From an uncultured Lachnospiraceae bacterium (lineage in GTDB: Bacteria; Bacillota; Clostridia; Lachnospirales; Lachnospiraceae): a stretch of DNA of 54,620 bases. Below the pieces are notes generated by a model that was given only the letters and a program-made list of their open reading frames with translations, was not told where the DNA came from and searched no databases. The stretch covers positions 1 through 54,620 of the forward strand of contig CAJUFE010000030.1 of NCBI GenBank assembly GCA_910585635.1. Direction: 5' to 3'. Position numbers and translations under genes: made by a program. Below are positions 1 through 7,840 of the stretch, one piece after another (within the stretch, counting starts at the first letter, position 1; each line of letters begins with the position of its first letter).

Positions 1-53
1 AGAGCATCTGCCTTACAAGCAGAGGGTCACAGGTTCGAGCCCTGTAGGCCCCA
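1..53 (+). tRNA. tRNA-Val (TAC), 5' end outside the window
   Basis: The visible part holds the anticodon arm with loop CTTACAA (anticodon TAC), the T arm (ACAGG/CCTGT stem with TTCGAGC loop) and the 3' acceptor strand AGGCCCC plus discriminator A. The 5' acceptor strand and most of the D arm lie before base 1. It is followed 7 bases later by tRNA-Met, so this is the end of a tRNA cluster. Confidence 0.9.
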
Positions 54-60
54 TATATCT

Positions 61-134
61 GGCGGAATAGCTCAGCTGGCTAGAGCACACGGTTCATACC
101 CGTGGTGTCGTTGGTTCAAGTCCAATTTCCGCTA
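61..134 (+). tRNA. tRNA-Met (CAT), probably elongator
   Basis: A complete 74-base cloverleaf. The acceptor GGCGGAA pairs with TTCCGCT (first pair G-U), the anticodon stem is CACGG/CCGTG with loop TTCATAC (anticodon CAT), and the T stem is GTTGG/CCAAT. It lacks the initiator features (C1-A72 mismatch, GGG/CCC anticodon stem), so elongator Met is likeliest; a lysidine-modified tRNA-Ile2 cannot be excluded by eye. Its 3' half is duplicated at 1066-1143, which marks it as a probable integration site. Confidence 0.93.
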
Positions 135-139
135 TCCGA

Positions 140-171
140 AGGGCATCCATTGAAGGTGGATGCTCTTTTTT
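140..171 (+). terminator. Rho-independent terminator of the tRNA cluster
   Basis: GGCATCCA (142-149) pairs with TGGATGCT (157-164) and is followed by a run of Ts. A diverged copy of the same hairpin follows the duplicated tRNA fragment near 1111-1143. Confidence 0.85.
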
Positions 172-512
172 GTGTGTTTTGCATGGTTTTTTGGTTACAT
201 CTAGGATATTTTCTTACTTCTCTTTAAATTGTGTAAGTTCTATATATTTCTCTTTATCCCTGACATTGCAGCTTTTATCCTTTTATGTAAAGCGGGCTTT
301 TCTATCCTGCTCTGCTGTTTAGCAGCTTACTTTCATCTGCTCACACTCTGCTTTTATTTTTGGTACTCTCACATTTTTTAGTGTATCTGGGGGTGGGGAT
401 TTTTGGGTTTTTGGATCTTTAGGGTTTTTGAGGAATATATGGAGACTGGCACCTTATATTGAACAGTTAGGAGCCATATTGGAAAACGCGGAAAAGGCAG
501 TTTAACTTTTTC
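172..512. other. AT-rich intergenic stretch inside the tRNA-bounded segment
   Basis: About 340 bases with no credible ORF and clearly lower GC than the flanking genes. I see no integrase remnant. It lies between the tRNA-Met terminator and the promoter of the candidate antisense RNA, within the segment bounded by the tRNA-Met 3'-half repeats. Confidence 0.6.
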
Positions 513-541
513 TTGACTTTAGGTTTTTACCATGCTATGAT
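513..541 (+). promoter_or_regulatory. Promoter of the candidate antitoxin RNA
   Basis: TTGACT (513-518), a 17-base spacer, then TATGAT (536-541). Transcription would begin near 548 and run against the 3' end of the toxin-like gene. Confidence 0.65.
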
Positions 542-545
542 GAGA

Positions 546-749
546 TTATAAAAAAGGGTGGCGGTGTTGCTGCCACCCTGAGACTACTAAACGATCGTCT
601 TTTGACCCATCAGACGCCGGCAAGCTCACTGATGGGTCTTTTACTGTCCGTCCCTTGCTGCGCTGTATGTAAGATTTACACTCTTTGGCTAATGCTACTA
701 TGCCTACCAAGATACTCACGATATAGCTCAGGATCTCGAGGAAGATCAT
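546..749 (-). CDS. Candidate type I toxin, small single-span membrane peptide
   Basis: A 67-residue product with one strongly hydrophobic segment (about residues 4-21, rich in Ile/Val/Leu) followed by a basic stretch and a polar tail. The start at 749 is chosen because AAAGGAGG lies 8 bases upstream; the longer in-frame version to 836 has no comparable site. The last codons run through the terminator hairpin, so the C-terminus (GWQQHRHPFL) is simply the translated hairpin. Size, hydrophobic N-terminus, long leader and opposing antisense RNA resemble TxpA/Fst-like membrane toxins. I do not recognise the exact family, and it could be an unrelated small membrane peptide. Confidence 0.55.
   Translation of the reverse strand: MIFLEILSYIVSILVGIVALAKECKSYIQRSKGRTVKDPSVSLPASDGSKDDRLVVSGWQQHRHPFL
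548..642 (+). ncRNA. Candidate cis-antisense antitoxin RNA (about 95 nt)
   Basis: Predicted from its promoter at 513-541 and a terminator hairpin GACCCATCAG (604-613) / CTGATGGGTC (629-638) followed by TTTT. It is fully antisense to the last third of the toxin-like gene and includes that gene's own terminator hairpin. This tail-to-tail layout is the one known for Firmicute type I systems such as TxpA/RatA. That the RNA exists is inferred from sequence only. Confidence 0.55.
550..578 (-). terminator. Terminator of the toxin-like gene
   Basis: On the minus strand GGGTGGC and GCCACCC (572-578 and 556-562) form a 7-bp stem followed by a run of six Ts. A near-identical hairpin recurs at 1198-1220. 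Confidence 0.75.
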
Positions 750-872
750 GACCACATCCTCCTTTCTCTGGTGTTTACACACCTGTGGCACAAGCCTAAG
801 TATATTAAGCCTGTCCCAGAGGTGTGCATCCTCCAAATAGGGAGTGCTCGCTTGTCTGCTCCTGACCCTCCT

Positions 873-881
873 ATTATAACA
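873..881 (-). promoter_or_regulatory. Extended -10 promoter of the toxin-like gene
   Basis: Minus strand TGTTATAAT: a perfect TATAAT (873-878) preceded by the extended -10 TGn. The -35 region is weak. Transcription starting near 866 would give a leader of about 115 bases before the start at 749, as is common for type I toxins. Confidence 0.55.
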
Positions 882-1065
882 GATCTTGTCAAAAATGGGA
901 AGGAGGGTTTTACTAAAATTTTACTTTCTATAGATTTAGTTTCAGAAAGTTCTTCCTCAATTTAGAAAATCCCGCTTCAAGATACCTATACTTTCGCTTC
1001 ATTTTCCATTACTTCTGCTCACAATTTTAGGCTTCCCGCTTTCATAAGTGAAATGGCGTATCTAT

Positions 1066-1143
1066 TTCATACCGTGGTGTCGTTGGTTCAAGTCCAATTT
1101 CCGCTATCCGAAGGGTATCCATTGAGAGATGGGTGCCCTTTTT
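1066..1143 (+). repeat. Duplicated 3' half of tRNA-Met with its terminator (probable attachment site)
   Basis: From the anticodon loop onward this matches tRNA-Met bases 93-134 and its downstream DNA. Bases 1081-1115 are identical to 109-143, and there is one base missing just after the anticodon. The copied terminator hairpin follows with several changes. The 5' half of the tRNA is absent. A displaced tRNA 3' end about 1 kb from the intact gene is the usual footprint of a tyrosine recombinase element inserted at the anticodon loop. Confidence 0.7.
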
Positions 1144-1154
1144 GTTCCTGTTCC

Positions 1155-1245
1155 CCTTGGCTCTGTTTTTTTATCATACGATGTTGCGGACACAAAAGGG
1201 TGGCGATGTTGCTGCCACCCTTGGACTAAGGTCTTTTTGTGCCCG
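1155..1245 (+). other. Diverged copy of the antitoxin promoter and RNA; also terminator of the 1315-2787 gene
   Basis: Bases from 1155 align with 511 onward: TTGACT has become TTGGCT, then a T-rich spacer, then the hairpin AGGGTGGC/GCCACCC with 8-base loop (GATGTTGCT here, GGTGTTGCT at 563). On the minus strand the hairpin followed by TTTT would end transcription of the carboxypeptidase gene. No matching toxin gene is seen beside this copy. Confidence 0.5.
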
Positions 1246-1314
1246 CTCTTTTTGTGCTGTATATAAGGACCGCGCCATCCGGCTATCTCTGCGATGCCTG
1301 ATACGCTCCTCTCC

Positions 1315-2787
1315 TCATTGCCAAGCGCCGTCTGCCCCCACCTGATAGCCATCCGGGGTGGTGGTGTCCTTCAGCATCACACCGTCTGTTCCCAGGTAAT
1401 ACCACTTCTCTTTCGACTTTACCCAGGTACTCTTGGCCATCTCGCCGGAGGGCTGATAGTAATACCAGTCATCCCCGGCCTGGACCCAGCCTGTCTTTTT
1501 AGCAGGAGACGCGGCTCCCGGTCCCTGGCTGTAACCATTTCTGCCGGTCCCGCTGCCTGCATCCCCGCCAGCGCCCGGCCCGGCAGCGGCCCCCTGTCCC
1601 GTCCCGCTGCCTGCTGCCCCCTGGGCCGCCCCGCTGCCGGACGCTGTCGAAAGCTTCCCTGCCGCCGCCAACGCGAAGCCATAGTCCAGCATCGCCTTCG
1701 TATCGGTGTAATGGGTCCCGCTGGCCTTCATGACCACGGCCACCAGCCGGATCCCGTCCTTTTCCACGCAGGTCACCAGCGTGTTCCCCGCCTTGGAGGT
1801 ATACCCGGTCTTTCCGCCCACCATGCCCGGATAATAGCGGCTGTCCGTCGGGTAGACCATCTTATGGCCCATGGTGACGGTCCTGGCCCCGCTCTTGATC
1901 GTGGCCGGCATCGCATAGGCGGTGGTGGTGGAGATCTTGGACAAGGTAGGATCCGCATAGGCCGCCCTTGCGATCAATGCCATATCATAGGGTGTGGTCA
2001 GATGGGCCGCGTCGTTCAGACCGTTCGGATTGACAAAATGGGTCCCCTTGCACCCCAGCTGCGCCGCCCGGGCGTTCATCTTCTCCGCAAAGGCGCTGAC
2101 GCTGCCGGACATATGCTCTGCCAGCCCGTTAGCCACCTCGTTAGCCGACCTTAAGAGCAGGGCGTAGAGACACTGCTCCACCGTCAGCTGATCCCCAGCC
2201 GTTAGATCCAGGGTCACGGCCCCGGACTCTAAGTTGGTGGTGGCTGTCTGGGAAAAGGTGACGGTATCCTGCAGGTTACAATCTTCCACGGTGAGCAGAG
2301 CGGTCATCACCTTCGTGATGCTGGCCGGATAAAACTGTTTGTCCTCATTTTTCCCAAAGAGGACCTGCCCGGTCCCACAGTCCAGCAGGACGGCCCCCTC
2401 TGCCGCCACCACAGGCGCGGTCAGATCTGCCCCGGTCTGGGCGGCAGCCGCTGTGCCGGTCCCGGCCTGACTGGGGGCCGCGGCGCCTCCTCCGGCCTGC
2501 CCGGCGCTGCCTGCCGCCTGGGTCATGCTGCCTGGGGCCGAGGCCCCGCCAGGGGCGGAAGCTCCCCCTGCTGTCGCACCGCCCACCGTGGCATTCCCGA
2601 TCGTCTGGCCGCCTGCTGCCTGCCCTCCTGGACTCCCTCCCGGCCCCTGGCCCAGGGACCCGTTAGCGGCGGCAGGCAAGCCCCCTGATAGCGGGTGGGG
2701 CGGGATGACCTCCTCCCCAAAGACCACATTGCTGCACAGTATACTAAATGCCGCTCCCAGACAAAGGAGCCTCTTTCTCATTTTCAT
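1315..2787 (-). CDS. D-alanyl-D-alanine carboxypeptidase (S11/PBP5 type) with C-terminal wall-binding repeats
   Basis: Trims the terminal D-Ala from peptidoglycan stem peptides outside the membrane. A signal peptide (about 1-24) is followed by a Gly/Ala/Pro-rich linker (about 30-125) and the catalytic domain with SxxK at Ser156-Lys159, SxN at Ser214-Asn216 and KTG at 326-328. A second Gly/Ala-rich linker precedes aromatic WYYY/WYYL repeats (about 432-490) of the choline-binding-like kind. There is no obvious amphipathic membrane anchor, so the repeats may hold it to the wall. GGAGG lies 10 bases before the ATG. It is divergent from the paralogue at 3033. Confidence 0.93.
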   Translation of the reverse strand: MKMRKRLLCLGAAFSILCSNVVFGEEVIPPHPLSGGLPAAANGSLGQGPGGSPGGQAAGGQTIGNATVGGATAGGASAPGGASAPGSMTQAAGSAGQAGGGAAAPSQAGTGTAAAAQTGADLTAPVVAAEGAVLLDCGTGQVLFGKNEDKQFYPASITKVMTALLTVEDCNLQDTVTFSQTATTNLESGAVTLDLTAGDQLTVEQCLYALLLRSANEVANGLAEHMSGSVSAFAEKMNARAAQLGCKGTHFVNPNGLNDAAHLTTPYDMALIARAAYADPTLSKISTTTAYAMPATIKSGARTVTMGHKMVYPTDSRYYPGMVGGKTGYTSKAGNTLVTCVEKDGIRLVAVVMKASGTHYTDTKAMLDYGFALAAAGKLSTASGSGAAQGAAGSGTGQGAAAGPGAGGDAGSGTGRNGYSQGPGAASPAKKTGWVQAGDDWYYYQPSGEMAKSTWVKSKEKWYYLGTDGVMLKDTTTPDGYQVGADGAWQ

Positions 2788-2886
2788 CCGTCGCCATCCT
2801 CCGCTTTCTTCTTTCTGTAAAGGGTCCTCTCGGACACAAGGTCAAAGATCCTCTTGCAAGGAAGCTTGCGTCGGATCTTAGACCTT

Positions 2887-2920
2887 TTGACCCTGGTATC
2901 ATCGTATGATTATATCATAC
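2887..2920. promoter_or_regulatory. Divergent promoter with inverted repeat between the two carboxypeptidase genes
   Basis: On the plus strand TTGACC (2887-2892), 17 bases, TTATAT (2910-2915). On the minus strand TATAAT at 2909-2914 with a weak -35. A perfect inverted repeat GTATGAT-tat-ATCATAC spans 2904-2920 and covers both -10 elements, so one protein could control both genes. Confidence 0.5.
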
Positions 2921-3032
2921 TATCCTGTGATCTGTGGGGACAAACTGCTTACGATTTTATGACATTTACCGCCGGCCCTTTCTGGCATATCTGCCGCTCT
3001 CCCTCCATAAACTGATCAAAAGAGGATCCTAT

Positions 3033-4625
3033 ATGGGAGACATGACCATGAGACCCTTCTCTTCTATCATACGCCGCGCCTACCGCCCCGGCCGCTCTTC
3101 CTTTGTACTCTGCATCCTTCTGGCCCTGCAGCTCACCCTGCAGCCACTATGCGCCTTTTTCCCACCGCCCCTGTCCGCCCAGGCGGCAGTCCGGCCCGCC
3201 ACGCCCAAGCTGATGGAGCCGCCGGATGATGGGGATACGCCCCTGGCCGTCAGCGTCCAGGCCGCTGCCGCCATCCCTCCGGCGTCCCAGCCCGCCGAGG
3301 ACGGCCAGGGCCAGGTGTCCGATCCCTCACAGTCCGGGACACAGGCCCCCTCACAGGAGCTGGGCCGGACACAAGAGCAGACCTCGCCACAGGGACAGGG
3401 CCAGCCACAGGGGCAGGCCTCACCGCAGGGACAGACCTCGCCGCAAGGGCAGACCCAGCCAGCCCCTTCTTCCGGCCCGGAGGTCAGCGCCCCTTCCGCA
3501 CTCCTGATGGAGGCCACCACCGGACAGGTACTATATGAAAAAAATGCCGACACGCCCAGGAGCCCCGCCAGCATCACCAAGATCATGACCTTGATCCTCA
3601 TCTTTGACGCGCTAGAGTCCGGGAAGATCAAGCTGGACGATATGGTCACCACCAGCGCCAACGCAAAGTCCATGGGCGGCTCCCAGGTCTTTCTGGAGGA
3701 AGGGGAGACCCAGACGGTGGAGACCCTGATCAAATGTATCGTCATCGCCTCCGGAAATGACGCCTCTGTGGCCATGGCCGAGTACATCGCCGGGAGCGAG
3801 GGGGAGTTCGTCCGGATGATGAACGAACGGGCCGCCGGTCTTGGCATGACAGGCACCCACTTTGAGGATTGCTGCGGCCTCACCGATTCCCCCACCCATG
3901 TGACCACGGCCCGGGATATCGCCCTCATGAGCCGGGAGCTGATCGACCGATATCCCCAGATCCATAACTATTCCACCATCTGGATGGACACGATCACCCA
4001 CGTGACCAAGCAGGGCACCAAGGAATTCGGCCTCTCCAATACCAATAAGCTTTTAAAGATGCCCACGGATTTCACCGTCACCGGCTTAAAGACCGGCTCC
4101 ACCTCCCTGGCGAAATACTGCTTTTCCGGCACCGCCGAGAAGGACGGGATCCGCCTGATCGCCTCCATCATGGCCGCCCCGGATTATAAAGCCCGCTTTA
4201 ACGATGCCCTGGCCCTTTTAAACTACGGCTTTGCCAACTGCCGTCTGTACCAGGATACCGAGATGCTCCCCCTGCCCCAGATCCCGGTGAAAAACGGAAA
4301 GGAGGATACAGTCCCCCTTTGCTATGACGGCAGCTTCTCCTACTTGAGTCTGAAAGGAGAAGACTTTTCCGCCATTGAAAAGGAACTGATCCTCCAAGAA
4401 TATGCCGAGGCGCCGATCGTGGCCGGTTCCCAGGCCGGTTGGATCAGCTATCGTTTAAACGGTGAGAAGATCGGCCAGGTGCCGGTCCTGTTCCAGAAGG
4501 ACGTAGAAAAGGCCGCCTTCTCTGACTACTGGAAACGCCTCCTGTCCCTGTGGATGCTCCGCTGGGGCGAGGGGACCTTATCCGTCCGGGAGATCGCCCG
4601 GCCAGACTATCCGTTCTTCGGATGA
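3033..4625 (+). CDS. D-alanyl-D-alanine carboxypeptidase, S11 family, with Gln/Pro-rich linker
   Basis: A second PBP5-type enzyme, paralogous to 1315-2787. The start at 3033 is preceded by AGAGGA at 7 bases; the reading frame is open further upstream (to 2934) but without a good site. A hydrophobic segment (about 23-41) acts as signal or anchor. A linker (about 85-150) contains short repeats of the type SPQGQ, coded by near-repeats of 18-21 bases at about 3375-3465. Catalytic motifs: SxxK at Ser180-Lys183, SGN at 240-242, KTG at 353-355. A C-terminal beta-rich domain follows, and the last 40 residues are hydrophobic enough to associate with the membrane. Confidence 0.93.
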   Translation: MGDMTMRPFSSIIRRAYRPGRSSFVLCILLALQLTLQPLCAFFPPPLSAQAAVRPATPKLMEPPDDGDTPLAVSVQAAAAIPPASQPAEDGQGQVSDPSQSGTQAPSQELGRTQEQTSPQGQGQPQGQASPQGQTSPQGQTQPAPSSGPEVSAPSALLMEATTGQVLYEKNADTPRSPASITKIMTLILIFDALESGKIKLDDMVTTSANAKSMGGSQVFLEEGETQTVETLIKCIVIASGNDASVAMAEYIAGSEGEFVRMMNERAAGLGMTGTHFEDCCGLTDSPTHVTTARDIALMSRELIDRYPQIHNYSTIWMDTITHVTKQGTKEFGLSNTNKLLKMPTDFTVTGLKTGSTSLAKYCFSGTAEKDGIRLIASIMAAPDYKARFNDALALLNYGFANCRLYQDTEMLPLPQIPVKNGKEDTVPLCYDGSFSYLSLKGEDFSAIEKELILQEYAEAPIVAGSQAGWISYRLNGEKIGQVPVLFQKDVEKAAFSDYWKRLLSLWMLRWGEGTLSVREIARPDYPFFG

Positions 4626-4671
4626 CCGCGCCCCAAAGCGCCTACGTTCTCCAAAAGGCCATGGCCCATGC

Positions 4672-6480
4672 TCACTCCCACTCCACCGGGGTGGGACGCG
4701 CCGGGTCGAAGACATCCTCCGCATTGAAGAAGTCCCCTAATACACGTTTCCCGCTGCCCCCCTCCTGGGTCGCCACGATATCCTGCCACATGCGGTATCC
4801 GTCTAAGTTAAAGCGGCCCTGGCGCAGATAGTCATCGCCCAGCTGCACCCAGGCCTGGCTGGAGTCCACATTGCAGAAATATCGGAACCCCTTCCCGTAG
4901 AGATAGACATAGCGTTCATTATCCAGCGTGTACGGATGCCAGTCGGCGATATCATCACCAAAGGGGAACAGGATGATATCCGTGGGACCGATCAAGGACT
5001 CCACCTCAGCCTCCCATTTATCGGTATCCTTCTTAAAATCCTCCATCTTGATCTGGCCCAGATACCGATGTCCCCAGCTGTGGGAGGCCAGTTCCCAGCC
5101 ATTGTCCCGCAGGCACTGGGCCACCTGGGCTGCCTGGGCCCGGGCCGCCTCGTAGTCTGGGTTTCCCTGGTAGGAGGCGGCTGTACGATAGCCTAAGATC
5201 CCCTCATAGCCGGTAAAGGCGATCACCGCTCTGGCCCCTTTATAGGAGAAATCCGGGTGCTCCTGGATAAAAGACTCCAGGATCGGGACCAGATCGTAAT
5301 CCCCTGTCACCTCCGTGTCATCCTCCAGCTTCATCACACAGGTGGGCTTGCCGTCCTCCCCGATCACGATCCGGCTGGCAAAACCATCTCCGTCCATGTA
5401 TGGGTAGTAGCACACATCATCCTGGGACATGACAAAGGCCTTCTTTCCCTCCGGGAGCATGATCTTCCCCTTGACCATCTTCGTCTGTCCGTTCTCGTCC
5501 ACCTCTTCATGGGCCATATCATGGAGGCGCACCAGGACATAGCCCCGGTCGTACATCTCCTGCAGGATCTTTTCAAACTCACTCTTTGTGGTCATCACCT
5601 GGTTATAGCCCTTCTGGTCCTCATCCCCGTCAAAGGCTTTGGCATTGTCTATGATGATCGAATGGAAGAACACATGGGGGATCTTCTTGATATCCTGCTC
5701 CACCAGCCCGGCCTTTATCTCCTCATAGCCCGCTATAGCCGCCGCCACTTCTTCCCCGCCGGAAAATTCTCCATCAGCTGCAAGGAGGGCGATCGCGCCG
5801 TCATAGTCATAGCCGGCCGCCAGATCCTCCGCTCCCGCCAGGAGCGCGGCCAGCCGACCCTCCGGGGTGCTCATATCCACCACCCGTGAATCCCGCCCGG
5901 ACTGGGATGTGCCTCCCTCTCCCTGGATAAAGATCGTAGCCGGATCGGCTGGCTCCTCCACGCCCCCGCTGCTCTCTGACAGGGAGGGCTCGGTCTGATC
6001 CGCTGTGGGCTCCTTCTCCTTTGGCGGGAACAAGCCCTTCCACCAGCCTTTCAGCCACGAAAAACAGCGGGCGAAGATATTCTGCTCCTTGCTGACCGCG
6101 CCGGAGGACAGTCCCTCCCCAGCCTGGCTCTCCTGGCCCGTCGGCTGACCGTCGGCTGGCTGGCCCTGCTGCTCTCCCGCTCCTGTCGGATGCTCCCCTC
6201 CGGCCGTCTCATCCTCCCCGTCCGAAGAGCCTTCCGGGACCGGCGCGCCGTCCTCCCCCGCGGGACCGCCCTCCATTTGCTGGCTGTCCCCGCCCTGGGG
6301 TCCGGCCCCTGCCTGCCGGCTCCTTCCCGAAAAAAGCATATATGTCGCCACAGCCACTGTGATGACCGCGATGATCAGCATGCTATATATGATCAGTACC
6401 TTGCGCCTCCGTCTGGCCTGCTCCGCCTGACGTCTGGCACGACGCCGCCTGACGATCTCTTCATAATTGGACGCTTCCAT
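4672..6480 (-). CDS. Membrane-anchored polysaccharide deacetylase-family protein (NodB-like)
   Basis: A 602-residue type II membrane protein: a very basic cytoplasmic start (about 10-27), one transmembrane helix (about 28-50), a long acidic low-complexity spacer (about 55-130), then an extracytoplasmic region. The C-terminal half has NodB-fold signs: an Asp pair in SQDDV (354-355) where TFDDG is usual, and the metal-binding HSWGH (His467, His471). The substrate would be a wall glycan (N-acetyl groups), but the first motif is atypical, so activity is uncertain. It is convergent with the carboxypeptidase at 3033, with only 46 bases between them. Confidence 0.8.
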   Translation of the reverse strand: MEASNYEEIVRRRRARRQAEQARRRRKVLIIYSMLIIAVITVAVATYMLFSGRSRQAGAGPQGGDSQQMEGGPAGEDGAPVPEGSSDGEDETAGGEHPTGAGEQQGQPADGQPTGQESQAGEGLSSGAVSKEQNIFARCFSWLKGWWKGLFPPKEKEPTADQTEPSLSESSGGVEEPADPATIFIQGEGGTSQSGRDSRVVDMSTPEGRLAALLAGAEDLAAGYDYDGAIALLAADGEFSGGEEVAAAIAGYEEIKAGLVEQDIKKIPHVFFHSIIIDNAKAFDGDEDQKGYNQVMTTKSEFEKILQEMYDRGYVLVRLHDMAHEEVDENGQTKMVKGKIMLPEGKKAFVMSQDDVCYYPYMDGDGFASRIVIGEDGKPTCVMKLEDDTEVTGDYDLVPILESFIQEHPDFSYKGARAVIAFTGYEGILGYRTAASYQGNPDYEAARAQAAQVAQCLRDNGWELASHSWGHRYLGQIKMEDFKKDTDKWEAEVESLIGPTDIILFPFGDDIADWHPYTLDNERYVYLYGKGFRYFCNVDSSQAWVQLGDDYLRQGRFNLDGYRMWQDIVATQEGGSGKRVLGDFFNAEDVFDPARPTPVEWE

Positions 6481-6873
6481 AACTCTCTAACCCCTGTCTA
6501 TCTGTATTTCCCATAAGTCATCCCGATAAAGGCCTGCCTTAGCTGCCTTCCGTCATGATCTAGTATCCCCTGCGATCTCCATTATAAACCATATCTGGCA
6601 TTTCCGGACCAGGCTCACCGCCAGGGTCTCCCACATTTCGACAGGATATCCTGCCTTTCAACATTATAGCATAGAACCATTGTAAGATGAACGGAGGATT
6701 TCTTACAAATTCCCTACAGATCTGCGAAGCTCCTTTTCGCCGGCCTTCCAAAAGGCCCGCAGCAAAAAAGACCTTTCAATACTGTTTTCAAGTATCCCCA
6801 GGTCTTTTCTATCTCCCTATGCTCTTCCCGACACGATGACGGCTGCACCGCTCTGTCCATAGCTCCTCCCGGA
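6481..6873. other. Intergenic: terminator of the GTPase pair and a candidate promoter for the deacetylase
   Basis: No ORF. AAAAGACCT (6766-6774) and AGGTCTTTT (6800-6808) form a bidirectional terminator after the gene ending at 6874. A GC-rich hairpin lies at about 6739-6761. On the minus strand TATAAT at 6663-6668 with a poor -35 (TTCATC, 17 bases) could drive the deacetylase gene with a leader of about 175 bases. Confidence 0.5.
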
Positions 6874-7836
6874 TCAGAACTGCACATACCCCTCGATCGC
6901 CTCCGCCGGCTCCACACTCTCGGCATAGAGCACCGGTCCTTCTTCTCCGTAATCCTGCCAGAACTCATAGGCGACCCTGGCCCGCACATGGACCCATTTC
7001 CCCGTCTCTAAGTCTTTGGCTTCCCTGGCCTTGCAGACATAGCCGATAAAAGTCATATCCGCCTCACAGCAGGTCATGGCCATCCGCCCCGGCACAAAAT
7101 AGTTCTTAGGGAACTCCGGGGACTTTAGGACCATCCCGGTAAACTCCACCGTTTTCCCTTCATACCGCTCCCGTACATCCATGCAGTCAAAATACCAGAT
7201 GCCAAAATCCCGGGGATCGATCCGGATCACATCGGCGTGGACATCAAAGGGCAGGTCCTCCTCCAGCATCTCCTGTAAGATCTCCCCCTCCTTATCCTCC
7301 AGCACCAGCTGGCCGTTCTGGCACATGGCCCGGATCGTCCGGCGGTAGCTGGTCAGCATCTCGTCGGGCACATCATCGCAGCGGTTGCAGATCACCAGCT
7401 CCGAAGCCCGGAGCATATTTCCTAAAAGAGGTTTCATGTTGGCGATATAGAGGTTCAAGGTGGAGCCGTCTAAGACCGTCACCTGCTGAAAGACCTCCCA
7501 GTCTGCCGGGAGCCTTAATGCGTTCTGATCCCACATCCCGTTCCACTCGATCAGGACCCGCTCCGGATCGTTCAAGAGCTCCAGCTCTGTAAGACGCTCT
7601 GGCGTCATCTCCTCTACGTCTTCTATATAGACCACCGAAGTCCGGGTCTTCTTTAAGAGCGCCTCGTCATACTCCGTGTCCCCCTCCTCACAGACGATCA
7701 AAAGGGTCTTCCCCTCCGTCTGGAAATACTCCTGGGACATGGTGAACTGCAAAAACTGTGTCTTCCCTGCCTCCAGAAAACCATTGATCAAAAATACCGG
7801 TATCTTCTCTTCTTCTGTCCTGTTCGATCCATCCAT
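6874..7836 (-). CDS. G3E-family (CobW-like) GTPase with a C-terminal TIGR03943-like domain
   Basis: 320 residues. A P-loop GFLEAGKTQF (19-28) opens a CobW-type GTPase domain. It lacks the CxCC metal motif of the upstream neighbour. The C-terminal part (about 205-320) is beta-rich, with a Met-Thr-Cys-Cys stretch, and recalls the soluble domain of the TIGR03943/DUF1980 proteins that work with metal permeases. The ATG at 7836 has AGGAG 8 bases upstream; an in-frame TTG at 7854 would overlap the previous gene. It follows the 7841-9049 gene by 4 bases and is surely cotranscribed with it. A role in metal allocation is inferred from family and neighbour. Confidence 0.8.
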   Translation of the reverse strand: MDGSNRTEEEKIPVFLINGFLEAGKTQFLQFTMSQEYFQTEGKTLLIVCEEGDTEYDEALLKKTRTSVVYIEDVEEMTPERLTELELLNDPERVLIEWNGMWDQNALRLPADWEVFQQVTVLDGSTLNLYIANMKPLLGNMLRASELVICNRCDDVPDEMLTSYRRTIRAMCQNGQLVLEDKEGEILQEMLEEDLPFDVHADVIRIDPRDFGIWYFDCMDVRERYEGKTVEFTGMVLKSPEFPKNYFVPGRMAMTCCEADMTFIGYVCKAREAKDLETGKWVHVRARVAYEFWQDYGEEGPVLYAESVEPAEAIEGYVQF

Positions 7837-7840
7837 ACGC

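Noticed and set aside
1104..1352. 82-codon minus-strand frame ending GWQQHRHPF
   Set aside because: Only the translated hairpin resembles the toxin tail; there is no hydrophobic N-terminus and it overlaps the carboxypeptidase 3' end.
1294..2154. 286-codon plus-strand frame over the first carboxypeptidase
   Set aside because: Antisense to a gene with all three catalytic motifs; composition is low-complexity and no family is recognisable.
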